This document shows positions 42,627 to 50,894 of a stretch of DNA of 64,000 bases, one piece after another. The notes beneath the pieces were generated by a model that had not been told where the DNA came from, ran no database searches, and worked only from the letters and a program-made list of their open reading frames with translations. The position numbers and the translations under genes were made by a program. Source of the stretch: Nostoc sp. UHCC 0870 (GTDB lineage Bacteria > Cyanobacteriota > Cyanobacteriia > Cyanobacteriales > Nostocaceae); assembly GCF_022063185.1 (NCBI RefSeq), contig NZ_CP091913.1, positions 62,001-126,000 on the forward strand. The letters run 5' to 3'. How positions within the stretch are numbered: position 1 is the stretch's first letter; each line of letters starts with the position of its first letter.

Positions 42627-45062
42627 ATGCGTATATCTCTGAATTGGCTGCGGGAACTAGTAGAGATAAAACTGAGCCACGAAGAACTGGCGGAAACCCT
42701 CACAATGGCTGGGTTTGAAGTCGAAGACATTGAAGACCGTCGCACCTGGGCAAACGGCGTTGTAGTGGGTAGAGTGCTTGAGCGTCAACCCCACCCCAAC
42801 GCTGATAAGTTGAGTGTTTGCCAGGTCGATGTCGGTACAGGTGAGATTTTAAATATTGTCTGTGGTGCTGCTAATGTGCGGGCAGATATTTATGTTCCAG
42901 TGGCGACTACAGGCACTTATTTACCAAACATCGATTTAAAAATCAAACCCGCTAAATTGCGCGGTGTCCCTTCCCAGGGCATGATTTGTTCTTTAAAGGA
43001 ACTCGGTTTACCTACTGATTTAGACGGGATTCATATTTTCTCCCAAGAAAATCTCCCCGTCGGTAGTGATGTGCGGCCGTTGTTGGGTTTAGATGATGTA
43101 ATTTTAGATGTCGCCGCCACCGCTAACCGTGCTGATGCTTTGAGTATGGTAGGGATAGCGCGGGAAGTAGCGGCTTTGACTGGCGCACAGTTGAGCATTC
43201 CTGCACCTGGGGAAGTATCTGTTTCTCAAAATGCCGGGGCGTTAAGTTTAAAAATCGCTGATACCCAAGCTTGTCCAGCTTACATTGGTACAGTTATTGA
43301 CCAGGTAAAAATTACCACTTCTCCTGAATGGTTACAACAGCGTTTGCGGTCGGCGGGAGTCAGACCAATTAATAATGTAGTTGATATTACTAACTATGTA
43401 TTGTTGGAATGGGGACAACCACTACACGCTTTTGACAAAGAGCGTTTAAAATCTGTAGGTGGCACAGAAACCTTACAAATTGGTGTGCGTTTTGCTAACT
43501 CAGGGGAAATCCTCAAAACCCTAGATGGGCAAACTCGCAACCTAGCAACCCAAAACTTGTTAATTACCGCTAACGATAAACCCGTGGCTTTAGCGGGGGT
43601 CATGGGTGGGGAAGAAACAGAAGTTTATGACGGTACACAAAGCCTAGTTTTAGAAGCAGCGTTATTTGATTCCGTCGCCATTCGTCGTTCCTCCCGCAGT
43701 GTAGGCTTGAGAAGTGAAGCTTCTGGGAGATATGAACGCGGTGTCAACCGTGCAGAGTTGGAAGTCGCTTGTCGCCGCGCTTTATCTCTTATTACTGAAT
43801 TGGCTGGGGGTGTGATTGTCCATCAAGAAATTGCTGATACTCGCCCCGACCCTGCTACCTGGAGTCATTCGATTTCACTGCGTTTAGACAAGGTGAATGA
43901 TGTGCTAGGGCCAGTGGTTTTGGGTGAAGAAACGGGAGAACTAGAAACACAAGATGTAGAAAGAATCCTGACGGCGTTGGGTTGTCAACTAACTGCGACG
44001 GAAGAGAAAAGTTGGAATGTTACCGTTCCACCCTATCGTTACCGTGACTTAGAGCGAGAAATTGATTTAATTGAAGAAGTTGCCCGTCTCTATGGTTACG
44101 ATCGCTTCTGTGATACTCTACCGGATAAGGCAGAAGCTGGTTATTTGCCCTTAGACCAAGAATTAACTCGCAAGTTACGCGCAGCATTACGGGCGGAAGG
44201 TTTAACAGAATTAATTCAATATTCCTTAGTCAAACCTGGGAATAGCAGACAAATTGTCTTAAGTAACCCTTTATTTGCTGAATATTCCGCCTTGCGTACC
44301 GATTTACTTTCTGGGTTAATTGACGCGTTTCAATACAACCTCGAACAAGGTAACGGTTCTCTCAATGGTTTTGAAATTGGGCGGATTTTCTGGCAAGAAG
44401 AAGAAGGTTTGTTAGAAAAAGATGCGATCGCTGGCATCATGGGAGGAGATAGAACTATCGGCAAATGGTCAAAGGGTGGAAAAGAACAACCTATGACCTG
44501 GTTTGAAGCCAAAGGGATTTTAGAAAGCGTCTTCCAGGAACTAGGAATACTAGTAGAATATCAGCCAGATTGTCGTGATGCACGCCTCCACCCAGGACGC
44601 ACCGCCTCTTTGTGGATTAGGGGAACTAGTTTAGGTGTGTTTGGACAACTCCATCCCCAACTCCGCCGGGATAAAGATTTACCAGAATCGGTTTATCTAT
44701 TCCAGTTAGATTTAAATGTGCTATTGGATGCCTTAGACCAAGATGAAATTCTTATCCCAGCATTTAAAGCATATTCTACCTATCCAGCGAGCGATCGCGA
44801 TATCGCTTTCTTTGCACCGGTGAAAATTTCCGTCGCCGACATTGAAAAAGCTATTACCAAAGCTGGTACAGGTTTATTGGAATCGGTGGAAATGTTTGAC
44901 GAATATCGTGGCGAAAACGTCCCCCAAGGACAACGCAGTTTAGCCTTTCGTCTAGTATATCGGGCAGGCGATCGTACTCTTACTGATACTGAAGTTGAGC
45001 CGGTTCACAACAAAGTTCGGGAAGCCTTGGTAGAGAAATTCGGCGTTAACCTCAGAAGTTAG
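42627..45062 (+). CDS. pheT: Phenylalanine-tRNA ligase beta subunit
   Basis: 811 residues, normal for bacterial PheT. The N-terminal tRNA-binding domain includes [20 protein letters not shown]. The B3/B4 region has [19 protein letters not shown] and [20 protein letters not shown]5 precedes the catalytic-like fold ([16 protein letters not shown]), and the C-terminal FDX-ACB anticodon-binding domain begins near [18 protein letters not shown]. It charges tRNA-Phe together with PheS, which is not in the window. The gene ends at a strong terminator and is intact despite the mobile DNA on both sides. Confidence 0.95.
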   Translation: MRISLNWLRELVEIKLSHEELAETLTMAGFEVEDIEDRRTWANGVVVGRVLERQPHPNADKLSVCQVDVGTGEILNIVCGAANVRADIYVPVATTGTYLPNIDLKIKPAKLRGVPSQGMICSLKELGLPTDLDGIHIFSQENLPVGSDVRPLLGLDDVILDVAATANRADALSMVGIAREVAALTGAQLSIPAPGEVSVSQNAGALSLKIADTQACPAYIGTVIDQVKITTSPEWLQQRLRSAGVRPINNVVDITNYVLLEWGQPLHAFDKERLKSVGGTETLQIGVRFANSGEILKTLDGQTRNLATQNLLITANDKPVALAGVMGGEETEVYDGTQSLVLEAALFDSVAIRRSSRSVGLRSEASGRYERGVNRAELEVACRRALSLITELAGGVIVHQEIADTRPDPATWSHSISLRLDKVNDVLGPVVLGEETGELETQDVERILTALGCQLTATEEKSWNVTVPPYRYRDLEREIDLIEEVARLYGYDRFCDTLPDKAEAGYLPLDQELTRKLRAALRAEGLTELIQYSLVKPGNSRQIVLSNPLFAEYSALRTDLLSGLIDAFQYNLEQGNGSLNGFEIGRIFWQEEEGLLEKDAIAGIMGGDRTIGKWSKGGKEQPMTWFEAKGILESVFQELGILVEYQPDCRDARLHPGRTASLWIRGTSLGVFGQLHPQLRRDKDLPESVYLFQLDLNVLLDALDQDEILIPAFKAYSTYPASDRDIAFFAPVKISVADIEKAITKAGTGLLESVEMFDEYRGENVPQGQRSLAFRLVYRAGDRTLTDTEVEPVHNKVREALVEKFGVNLRS

Positions 45063-45087
45063 TCTGAATTTTGAGATTTGCCCAATT

Positions 45088-45122
45088 AAGATTCCCGACT
45101 TCTTGAAGAAGTCGGGAATCTT
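45088..45122 (+). terminator. Terminator of pheT
   Basis: A perfect 17-bp stem: AAGATTCCCGACTTCTT, one base, AAGAAGTCGGGAATCTT, 25 bases after the stop. Confidence 0.85.
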
Positions 45123-45200
45123 ATCATCTCCTCTATGTAATTTCACGAGTTAAGATATACACATATATTTTGGCACTCTCAAATTATTTGTAGCGGATTT

Positions 45201-45320
45201 ATGATAAATGTGAGCTTGACTGCTGTAGCTACTGCGATCGCTAACGTACTGTGGACTAAAGCCCAAGAGAAAATCGGCGAAAATCTTGGTGATTTTTTAT
45301 GGACTGCGCCTGGTAAATTA
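45201..45320 (+). pseudogene. Broken gene, fragment 1 (5' part, cut by IS copy 1)
   Basis: ATG 45201 opens 40 codons (MINVSLTAVATAIANVLWTK, then EKIGENLGDFLWTAPGKL) before the insertion sequence begins. The amphipathic helical N-terminus is of a kind seen at the start of several cyanobacterial multi-domain proteins, but the family is not recognised. Removing IS copy 1 with one TA does not restore a frame into fragment 2: a TAG comes four codons later. So either the gene was already frameshifted or fragments 1 and 2 come from different genes. Confidence 0.5.
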
Positions 45321-46461
45321 GACATCTCCAAAATAGTATTATTCTGTGATAAAAGAACATTAAAGCGTTATTTTGACACAGAAGCATGAGCAATATACTG
45401 AATTACATTGAAGAGAATCCTAAACAAACCCAAAGGTTAATAGGTCTGGAATATGAACAGTTACAACAATTAATCATAAATGGGGAAAGATTATATCATG
45501 AAAAAAAAGCTTTACTGGAATCTAAGAAAGTGAGAATTATTGCTGGTGGAGGAGGTCGGAAACCAAAATTATCTATTTCTGAACAAATCATTTTAACTTT
45601 AGTGTATCTCCGACATCTGACAACCTTTCAACTTCTAGGTATTCAGTTTGAAGTAAGTGAGTCTACAGCCAACGATACGTTTAACTATTGGTTGCCTAAC
45701 TTGCGAGAATTACTGCCATCAAGTTTGCTTGAACAAGTAAAAAAAAACGCTTCTGACTATGAAGTAGTAAAAGAAATGCTCACAGAATATGAATTAATAG
45801 TAGATAGCTATGAACAAGTCAGAGAAAGACCTAGAGACAATGATGAACAAAAGAAATATTTTTCAGGTAAGAAGAGTAATCATACATTTAAAACTCAAAT
45901 GATTATTTTACCTGATGCTAGTGATATCGTTGATGTTGTGGCAGGTGAACCTGGTCCAAAAAGCGATATAACTTTGTTCCGAGAATATCGTTCAGAGTTT
46001 GATGCCAAACAAAGATTTAAAGGAGATAAGGCATATCTTGGAGAAGATTTAATTACAACTCCAATTAAGAAACCAAGAAATCAAGAACTAACAACTGAAC
46101 AGAAAGAACAGAACAAAATATTTTCATCTAAACGAATCTTTGTTGAACATCGAATACGGTCAGTCAAAATCTTTCGAGTTGTCCAAGAGAGATTTAGGTT
46201 AAATACCCGCAAATATAAGCAAGTAATTTTGACGATTTGTGGGCTAGTAAGGTTACGGATTCGAGGGCTAATATTACCATTAGAAATATCAGCTATATCA
46301 TCAGGTTAAAATTATCGCATATAACTAGATATTTTTGCCTAATTATCAACAGCAAATATCTCAAAGTCTTATTTCATCGTACAGAATAGCTAATTTAAGA
46401 TGATTGCATTTAGTGGCTACAGCCTAGCCAAACAAAGGCTTTGACTGTTTTCGGAGATGTC
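45321..46461 (+). mobile_element. Insertion sequence, copy 1 (IS5-superfamily type, 1141 bp)
   Basis: Ends GACATCTCC and GGAGATGTC, flanked on both sides by TA, which reads as a 2-bp target duplication. It carries one transposase gene (45386-46309). Copy 2 at 46700-47840 has exactly the same length, and I saw no difference between them by reading. Both have the same orientation. Confidence 0.92.
45386..46309 (+). CDS. IS transposase (DDE_Tnp_4 type), copy 1
   Basis: 307 residues. An N-terminal helix-turn-helix region (KLSISEQIILTLVYLRH, QLLGIQFEVSESTANDTF) precedes a DDE catalytic domain: first Asp in LIVDSYEQV, second in GPKSDITLF, Glu in VEHRIRSVK. It cuts and joins the IS ends. The protein is identical to that of copy 2, so both copies may be active. 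Confidence 0.92.
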   Translation: MSNILNYIEENPKQTQRLIGLEYEQLQQLIINGERLYHEKKALLESKKVRIIAGGGGRKPKLSISEQIILTLVYLRHLTTFQLLGIQFEVSESTANDTFNYWLPNLRELLPSSLLEQVKKNASDYEVVKEMLTEYELIVDSYEQVRERPRDNDEQKKYFSGKKSNHTFKTQMIILPDASDIVDVVAGEPGPKSDITLFREYRSEFDAKQRFKGDKAYLGEDLITTPIKKPRNQELTTEQKEQNKIFSSKRIFVEHRIRSVKIFRVVQERFRLNTRKYKQVILTICGLVRLRIRGLILPLEISAISSG

Positions 46462-46699
46462 TAATTTCTACCTAGCTTGGCATCAAGGAAATACTGAAGA
46501 AGTCAGTCTTAACCATCTTGACTTACCCCAACGCTTGCAAGCTGTAATTAAAAATGACTCTCAACTTAGCCAAAACATTCACTTAATCTGTATCGACACC
46601 AGTAAATTCATCGAACCAGATAACCCAGCCAACAAAATTTACACTGCAATTGTCAAAGCTGGCTGTCCTAAATGTTCAGATGGTACGCCGAGAACAATA
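46462..46699 (+). pseudogene. Broken gene, fragment 2 (between the two IS copies)
   Basis: An open frame of 79 codons runs through the whole interval: NFYLAWHQGNTEEVSLNHLD, RLQAVIKNDSQLSQNIHLI, YTAIVKAGCPKCSDGTPRT. Excising IS copy 2 together with one TA joins it in frame to fragment 3 (PRTI then MAELQTYWD), so these two pieces were one gene before the second insertion. The ATG used to open this frame today (46457) is contributed by the IS end. Family not recognised. Confidence 0.6.
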
Positions 46700-47840
46700 G
46701 ACATCTCCAAAATAGTATTATTCTGTGATAAAAGAACATTAAAGCGTTATTTTGACACAGAAGCATGAGCAATATACTGAATTACATTGAAGAGAATCCT
46801 AAACAAACCCAAAGGTTAATAGGTCTGGAATATGAACAGTTACAACAATTAATCATAAATGGGGAAAGATTATATCATGAAAAAAAAGCTTTACTGGAAT
46901 CTAAGAAAGTGAGAATTATTGCTGGTGGAGGAGGTCGGAAACCAAAATTATCTATTTCTGAACAAATCATTTTAACTTTAGTGTATCTCCGACATCTGAC
47001 AACCTTTCAACTTCTAGGTATTCAGTTTGAAGTAAGTGAGTCTACAGCCAACGATACGTTTAACTATTGGTTGCCTAACTTGCGAGAATTACTGCCATCA
47101 AGTTTGCTTGAACAAGTAAAAAAAAACGCTTCTGACTATGAAGTAGTAAAAGAAATGCTCACAGAATATGAATTAATAGTAGATAGCTATGAACAAGTCA
47201 GAGAAAGACCTAGAGACAATGATGAACAAAAGAAATATTTTTCAGGTAAGAAGAGTAATCATACATTTAAAACTCAAATGATTATTTTACCTGATGCTAG
47301 TGATATCGTTGATGTTGTGGCAGGTGAACCTGGTCCAAAAAGCGATATAACTTTGTTCCGAGAATATCGTTCAGAGTTTGATGCCAAACAAAGATTTAAA
47401 GGAGATAAGGCATATCTTGGAGAAGATTTAATTACAACTCCAATTAAGAAACCAAGAAATCAAGAACTAACAACTGAACAGAAAGAACAGAACAAAATAT
47501 TTTCATCTAAACGAATCTTTGTTGAACATCGAATACGGTCAGTCAAAATCTTTCGAGTTGTCCAAGAGAGATTTAGGTTAAATACCCGCAAATATAAGCA
47601 AGTAATTTTGACGATTTGTGGGCTAGTAAGGTTACGGATTCGAGGGCTAATATTACCATTAGAAATATCAGCTATATCATCAGGTTAAAATTATCGCATA
47701 TAACTAGATATTTTTGCCTAATTATCAACAGCAAATATCTCAAAGTCTTATTTCATCGTACAGAATAGCTAATTTAAGATGATTGCATTTAGTGGCTACA
47801 GCCTAGCCAAACAAAGGCTTTGACTGTTTTCGGAGATGTC
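46700..47840 (+). mobile_element. Insertion sequence, copy 2 (1141 bp)
   Basis: Same ends, length and orientation as copy 1, starting 238 bases after it, again flanked by TA. It splits fragments 2 and 3 of the broken gene. Confidence 0.92.
46765..47688 (+). CDS. IS transposase (DDE_Tnp_4 type), copy 2
   Basis: 307 residues, identical to the product at 45386-46309, with the same HTH region and Asp, Asp, Glu triad. The identity of two adjacent copies points to recent transposition or to duplication of the whole segment. Confidence 0.92.
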   Translation: MSNILNYIEENPKQTQRLIGLEYEQLQQLIINGERLYHEKKALLESKKVRIIAGGGGRKPKLSISEQIILTLVYLRHLTTFQLLGIQFEVSESTANDTFNYWLPNLRELLPSSLLEQVKKNASDYEVVKEMLTEYELIVDSYEQVRERPRDNDEQKKYFSGKKSNHTFKTQMIILPDASDIVDVVAGEPGPKSDITLFREYRSEFDAKQRFKGDKAYLGEDLITTPIKKPRNQELTTEQKEQNKIFSSKRIFVEHRIRSVKIFRVVQERFRLNTRKYKQVILTICGLVRLRIRGLILPLEISAISSG

Positions 47841-48088
47841 TAATGGCGGAACTCCAAACCTATTGGGATTTGCTAGAAACTGATAAGCGGGTGGTTTTAG
47901 TGTTTCACCCAGGCGCAACTAATAATAAAGGTGAGGAGACATACAGCAATGTGTTTCTCAACGCCATCAGCAAATTTGATGGTGCGATTTGTTTGATTAG
48001 CGACCCTATACCAGACTACAAAACCCTCAAAGTCTTTACACACAGCCAATCAGTTGATGAAATTTTAGAATGGTTGGCTTGTAGTTGA
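47841..48088 (+). pseudogene. Broken gene, fragment 3 (3' part)
   Basis: From ATG 47843, 81 codons read MAELQTYWDLLETDKRVVLV, FHPGATNNKGEETYSNVF, DGAICLISDPIPDYKTLKV and a stop after EWLACS. It continues fragment 2 in frame once IS copy 2 is removed. The IS end places GGAG seven bases before this ATG, so the C-terminal piece could still be translated on its own. Function unknown. Confidence 0.6.
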
Positions 48089-48242
48089 TTATCTTTGTGC
48101 GTTATTCACGACAGTTGGAATTATTCTAAACTAGACATAACTGTGTAAATTTTTTCCATTATTTGACTTTTACAGGCAATGAAACAGTGTTTTTATAACG
48201 ATGTAGAAACATGATTGAAACAAACCGGAGCTAATCTGAATA

Positions 48243-48710
48243 ATGTCCAATAACTTATACGATCGCGACTTGCAATATTGGATCGAGCAAACGATTCAAC
48301 AGTTGCGGAATCGTGAATTTGAATCACTCGATATTGAGAATTTAATTGAGGAACTAGTTGATTTGGGTAAAGCGGAGAAAAATGCTTTAAAGAGCAATTT
48401 GACTATTTTGTTAGCACATTTACTCAAGTTAATGGTTCAACACGATGTACCTGATATGATGAAAGGAAGTTGGTACAGTTCGATACTAGAACATCGTCAA
48501 CGAGTGCTGAATAATTTGTCAGATACTCCTTCTCTCAAAAATTTTTTGGTAGAAGCAATAGAAAAAGCTTATGCTGATGGTCGAAAGTTGGCGATAAAAG
48601 AAGGTAAGCTAGCTAAATTTGGGGTTAGTGTCCCAGAGGAAAGTGAGTATCCAATAGTTTGTCCTTTTTCAGTTGAGCAAATTCTCGATGAGGATTTCTA
48701 CGGGCTGTAA
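48243..48710 (+). CDS. DUF29-family protein
   Basis: 155 residues. The pattern LYDRDLQYWIEQTIQQLRN, LDIENLIEELVDLGKAEK and LTILLAHLLKLMVQ is diagnostic for DUF29, an all-helical family very common in cyanobacteria and often near mobile DNA. The function is unknown. It is a single gene with AAAATTC heptamers downstream. Confidence 0.88.
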   Translation: MSNNLYDRDLQYWIEQTIQQLRNREFESLDIENLIEELVDLGKAEKNALKSNLTILLAHLLKLMVQHDVPDMMKGSWYSSILEHRQRVLNNLSDTPSLKNFLVEAIEKAYADGRKLAIKEGKLAKFGVSVPEESEYPIVCPFSVEQILDEDFYGL

Positions 48711-48729
48711 TCGCTACCAGTAGACAGAT

Positions 48730-48765
48730 GAATAAATTCAAAATTCAAAATTCAAAATTCAAAAT
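48730..48765. repeat. AAAATTC heptamer array
   Basis: Four perfect units of ATTCAAA about 20 bases after the DUF29 stop. Confidence 0.88.
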
Positions 48766-48895
48766 AAATACAAATCCCATACTATTAACAGCACAACTCA
48801 AACTTATCTAGAAATCCCTACTCAAACTGCTTGCTCGTCCAAATGCCATTTTCTCCTAAGATGACAAGAGGTAGTTAATCAATCTAAAATTCATC

Positions 48896-49165
48896 ATGCC
48901 CAAATATGTGATGTGGGGTTCTTACTGCGAAGACGTTTTGGAAAAACGCGCACCTTACCGTGAAGCACACTTAGACGGTTTAGCCAAACAAAAAGAATCT
49001 GGTGTGCTAATTACAATTGGCCCTACTAAAGATGTCACCAAAGTTTTTGGTCTTTACGAAGCTGAAGATGAAGCCACTGTGCGCCAGCTAATCGAAAATG
49101 ACCCCTACTGGCAAAATGGTATTTGGACTGAATACTCTGTGAAAGAGTGGATTCAAGCTTTTTAG
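48896..49165 (+). CDS. YciI-family small protein
   Basis: 89 residues, the single-domain YciI type: KYVMWGSYCEDVLEKRAPYR with the conserved His in REAHLDGLAKQ and Asp in ENDPYWQNGIW. The fold is a ferredoxin-like dimer related to muconolactone isomerase; family members are proposed to be small hydrolases or isomerases. The cellular role is unknown. Confidence 0.85.
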   Translation: MPKYVMWGSYCEDVLEKRAPYREAHLDGLAKQKESGVLITIGPTKDVTKVFGLYEAEDEATVRQLIENDPYWQNGIWTEYSVKEWIQAF

Positions 49166-49434
49166 GTTCATCACACATATAATACTTGGTACATTAAACA
49201 TCTTATAATGTGCCAGTTTTATTATTGTCTACTACGAGAATATTTTTTAAAGAAATATAAAAGATTACGGCTTATAGTAGATGCTATTGCTGTTTTGTTA
49301 ATGCCATTATGCAATAGTGACGTTAATAAAATAGTTGCAGTTGTCTACACTTAAAATAACAACATCTACTACATCTGCAACAGCAAAAATTGCGATTTTG
49401 CTCTAACTGTAGATGTTTTCACAAAGTGAACCCT

Positions 49435-49839
49435 ATGAAAAAAATCTTCAAACGTGCATTTCTACCCAGCCTCATGGCTGCAAGTTTAGCCAGTGTTACC
49501 TTGCTTCCAGCACAACCTGCGGCTGCTGATGATAAAGTCCTAGAAGATGCCTTAATTGGTGCTGGTGCTAGTGCAGTAACTGGAATTTTTACCCGATGCG
49601 GTTCTGTCGCCAACAATGCTATTAAGGGTGCGGTGGCTGGTGCGGCTGTGAACGGTGCTAATGGATTGAGACGCGATCGCCAAAACCGTAATTTAGGTCA
49701 AGATGTGGTTGTAGGTGCTGGTGCTAGTACAGTGGCTGGGGCGGTAATTGGTGGTTGCAGAAGACCAGGAAGTAATGCTATCAATGGTGCAGCCGCAGGT
49801 ACGGCCGTTCATATTAATAGCAACAGAAAAAAAAGATAA
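49435..49839 (+). CDS. Exported glycine-zipper-like protein
   Basis: 134 residues from ATG 49435 (MKKIFKRAFLPSLMAAS); a TTG-started frame from 49390 is longer but lacks a signal at its end. A Sec signal peptide with AAAD cleavage site is clear. The mature part has two repeats of a Gly/Ala-rich unit: ALIGAGASAVTGIFTRCGS with AIKGAVAGAAVNGANG, and VVVGAGASTVAGAVIGGCRR with AINGAAAGTAVHIN. One Cys occurs at the same place in each repeat, possibly forming a disulfide. Probably periplasmic or outer-membrane-associated; function unknown. Confidence 0.75.
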   Translation: MKKIFKRAFLPSLMAASLASVTLLPAQPAAADDKVLEDALIGAGASAVTGIFTRCGSVANNAIKGAVAGAAVNGANGLRRDRQNRNLGQDVVVGAGASTVAGAVIGGCRRPGSNAINGAAAGTAVHINSNRKKR

Positions 49840-49872
49840 TTTCTTTTGATAGAATCTCAATATCTAATATCT

Positions 49873-49905
49873 AGAACCCCGGTTTCTTCAAGAAACCGGG
49901 GTTCT
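49873..49905 (+). terminator. Bidirectional terminator
   Basis: AGAACCCCGGTTTCTT, one base, AAGAAACCGGGGTTCT: a perfect 16-bp stem between convergent genes. The right arm is repeated once more at 49908-49924. Confidence 0.82.
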
Positions 49906-49954
49906 GTAGAAACCGGGGTTCTGTAGTAGTAGGAAATATTACCACTTCTCTAAT

Positions 49955-50143
49955 CTAACCCTTCAAAGCCTTTCTGAAGTTACTCCGATAAGATTTATTG
50001 GCAACAAATAAAACCGGCCATAACAAAGATAAACCAATGCGATTGGGTAAAGATTGGGAAAAATTAGTCCGTGTAAAACCATTCCAAAATTTCCAAACAC
50101 CACCTGCATAAACCACAATTAAAGCAACAATCAATAACTTCAT
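49955..50143 (-). CDS. Small membrane protein, hypothetical
   Basis: 62 residues. One N-terminal membrane helix (LLIVALIVVYAGGVWKFW), a polar turn with NRIGLSLLWPVLFVANKSY forming a second hydrophobic segment, and a basic tail (RSNFRKALKG). The arrangement looks like a conserved small cyanobacterial membrane protein. No partner or function is evident. Confidence 0.6.
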   Translation of the reverse strand: MKLLIVALIVVYAGGVWKFWNGFTRTNFSQSLPNRIGLSLLWPVLFVANKSYRSNFRKALKG

Positions 50144-50324
50144 CGGCCATCAACTCCATTAGTTAGTGACAAAATTCATGATAAGTATTACTACATGATG
50201 TAGGCATCTCATAACTAACATCAATACACCAATATTTAACCTCTGAGTTAGTTCATCATAACCTTTGCCCTTGAAATTGTAGATTATTCTAACCATCATA
50301 GCTATTTAAGGTTTAACCACAAAT

Positions 50325-50429
50325 TATAGCGGTTATCGTTTTAGTGAGGTAAAAGAACCCCACCCCCAACCCCCTCCCCGCAAGCAAGGAGGGGCCATGA
50401 TATAACTCATGTGATTAAGAAACGCTATA
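50325..50429. mobile_element. Miniature element, TATAGCGGTT family, full copy
   Basis: Ends TATAGCGGTT and AAACGCTATA. The body has the GC-rich palindrome AACCCCACCCCCAACC...CTCCCCGCAAGCAAGG. It matches the element at 62498-62603 in opposite orientation, 105 against 106 bp. Confidence 0.75.
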
Positions 50430-50578
50430 TATCTATTGCCACGATAGAACAACACAAAGATAGCAAATTCAGGTATAAAAGATATACAGAGTATTATTTA
50501 ATTTCTATATTACTTTTTCCTGCTTCCTGGTTGTCTCTCAAGCTAACATAATGAAACTTGAGCAGTAGGAACATCTTA

Positions 50579-50722
50579 AGGACTTACGCATGAAAACGCA
50601 AAATCAAGGATTTGGGCAAGGGGTGCAGGGGTATAGGGATGTAAGGGTGTAGGTGTTTAAAAAACTTACAGCCTTACAGCCTTACACTCGCAAATTGCCA
50701 AAATTATCGTTGTATAAGTTCT
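50579..50722. mobile_element. Possible miniature element with heptamer insert
   Basis: Imperfect terminal repeats AGGACTTACGCA and TGTATAAGTTCT enclose 120 bases. The interior includes GGGTGCA/GGGATGT-type and CTTACAG heptamers (about 50613-50690). There is only one copy in the window, so the assignment rests on the ends alone. Confidence 0.4.
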
Positions 50723-50894
50723 GATATTTTGGTAGCAAGTGTTTGATTGGCATAAACACTTATACTGATTTCTCACTAGATGTCTCTAGCGGAAGTTCCT
50801 CAACAATCAGTGTTTGTAGGAGACTGGAGAAAAACACAATATACTCTCACAGGTTTGCAACCAATATATGGCTGTAAAAGGTTAAGGAGGATTT

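Larger units (their letters stand above)
50144..50894. other. 751-base spacer filled with repeat elements
   Basis: No gene is supported. Contents in order: leader of the small membrane protein (to about 50320), miniature element (50325-50429), an AT-rich part, an element bounded by AGGACTTACGCA and TGTATAAGTTCT (50579-50722) that contains heptamers, and the leader of the nucleotidyltransferase gene with a strong AAGGAGG at 50883-50889. Confidence 0.6.

Noticed and set aside
45321..47840. Composite transposon formed by two IS copies
   Set aside because: The DNA between the copies is only a 238-base piece of a host gene and carries no passenger gene, so independent or tandem insertion is the simpler view.
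49390..49434. TTG start 15 codons upstream of the glycine-zipper gene
   Set aside because: It would put Cys-rich residues before the signal peptide; ATG 49435 gives a regular Sec signal.
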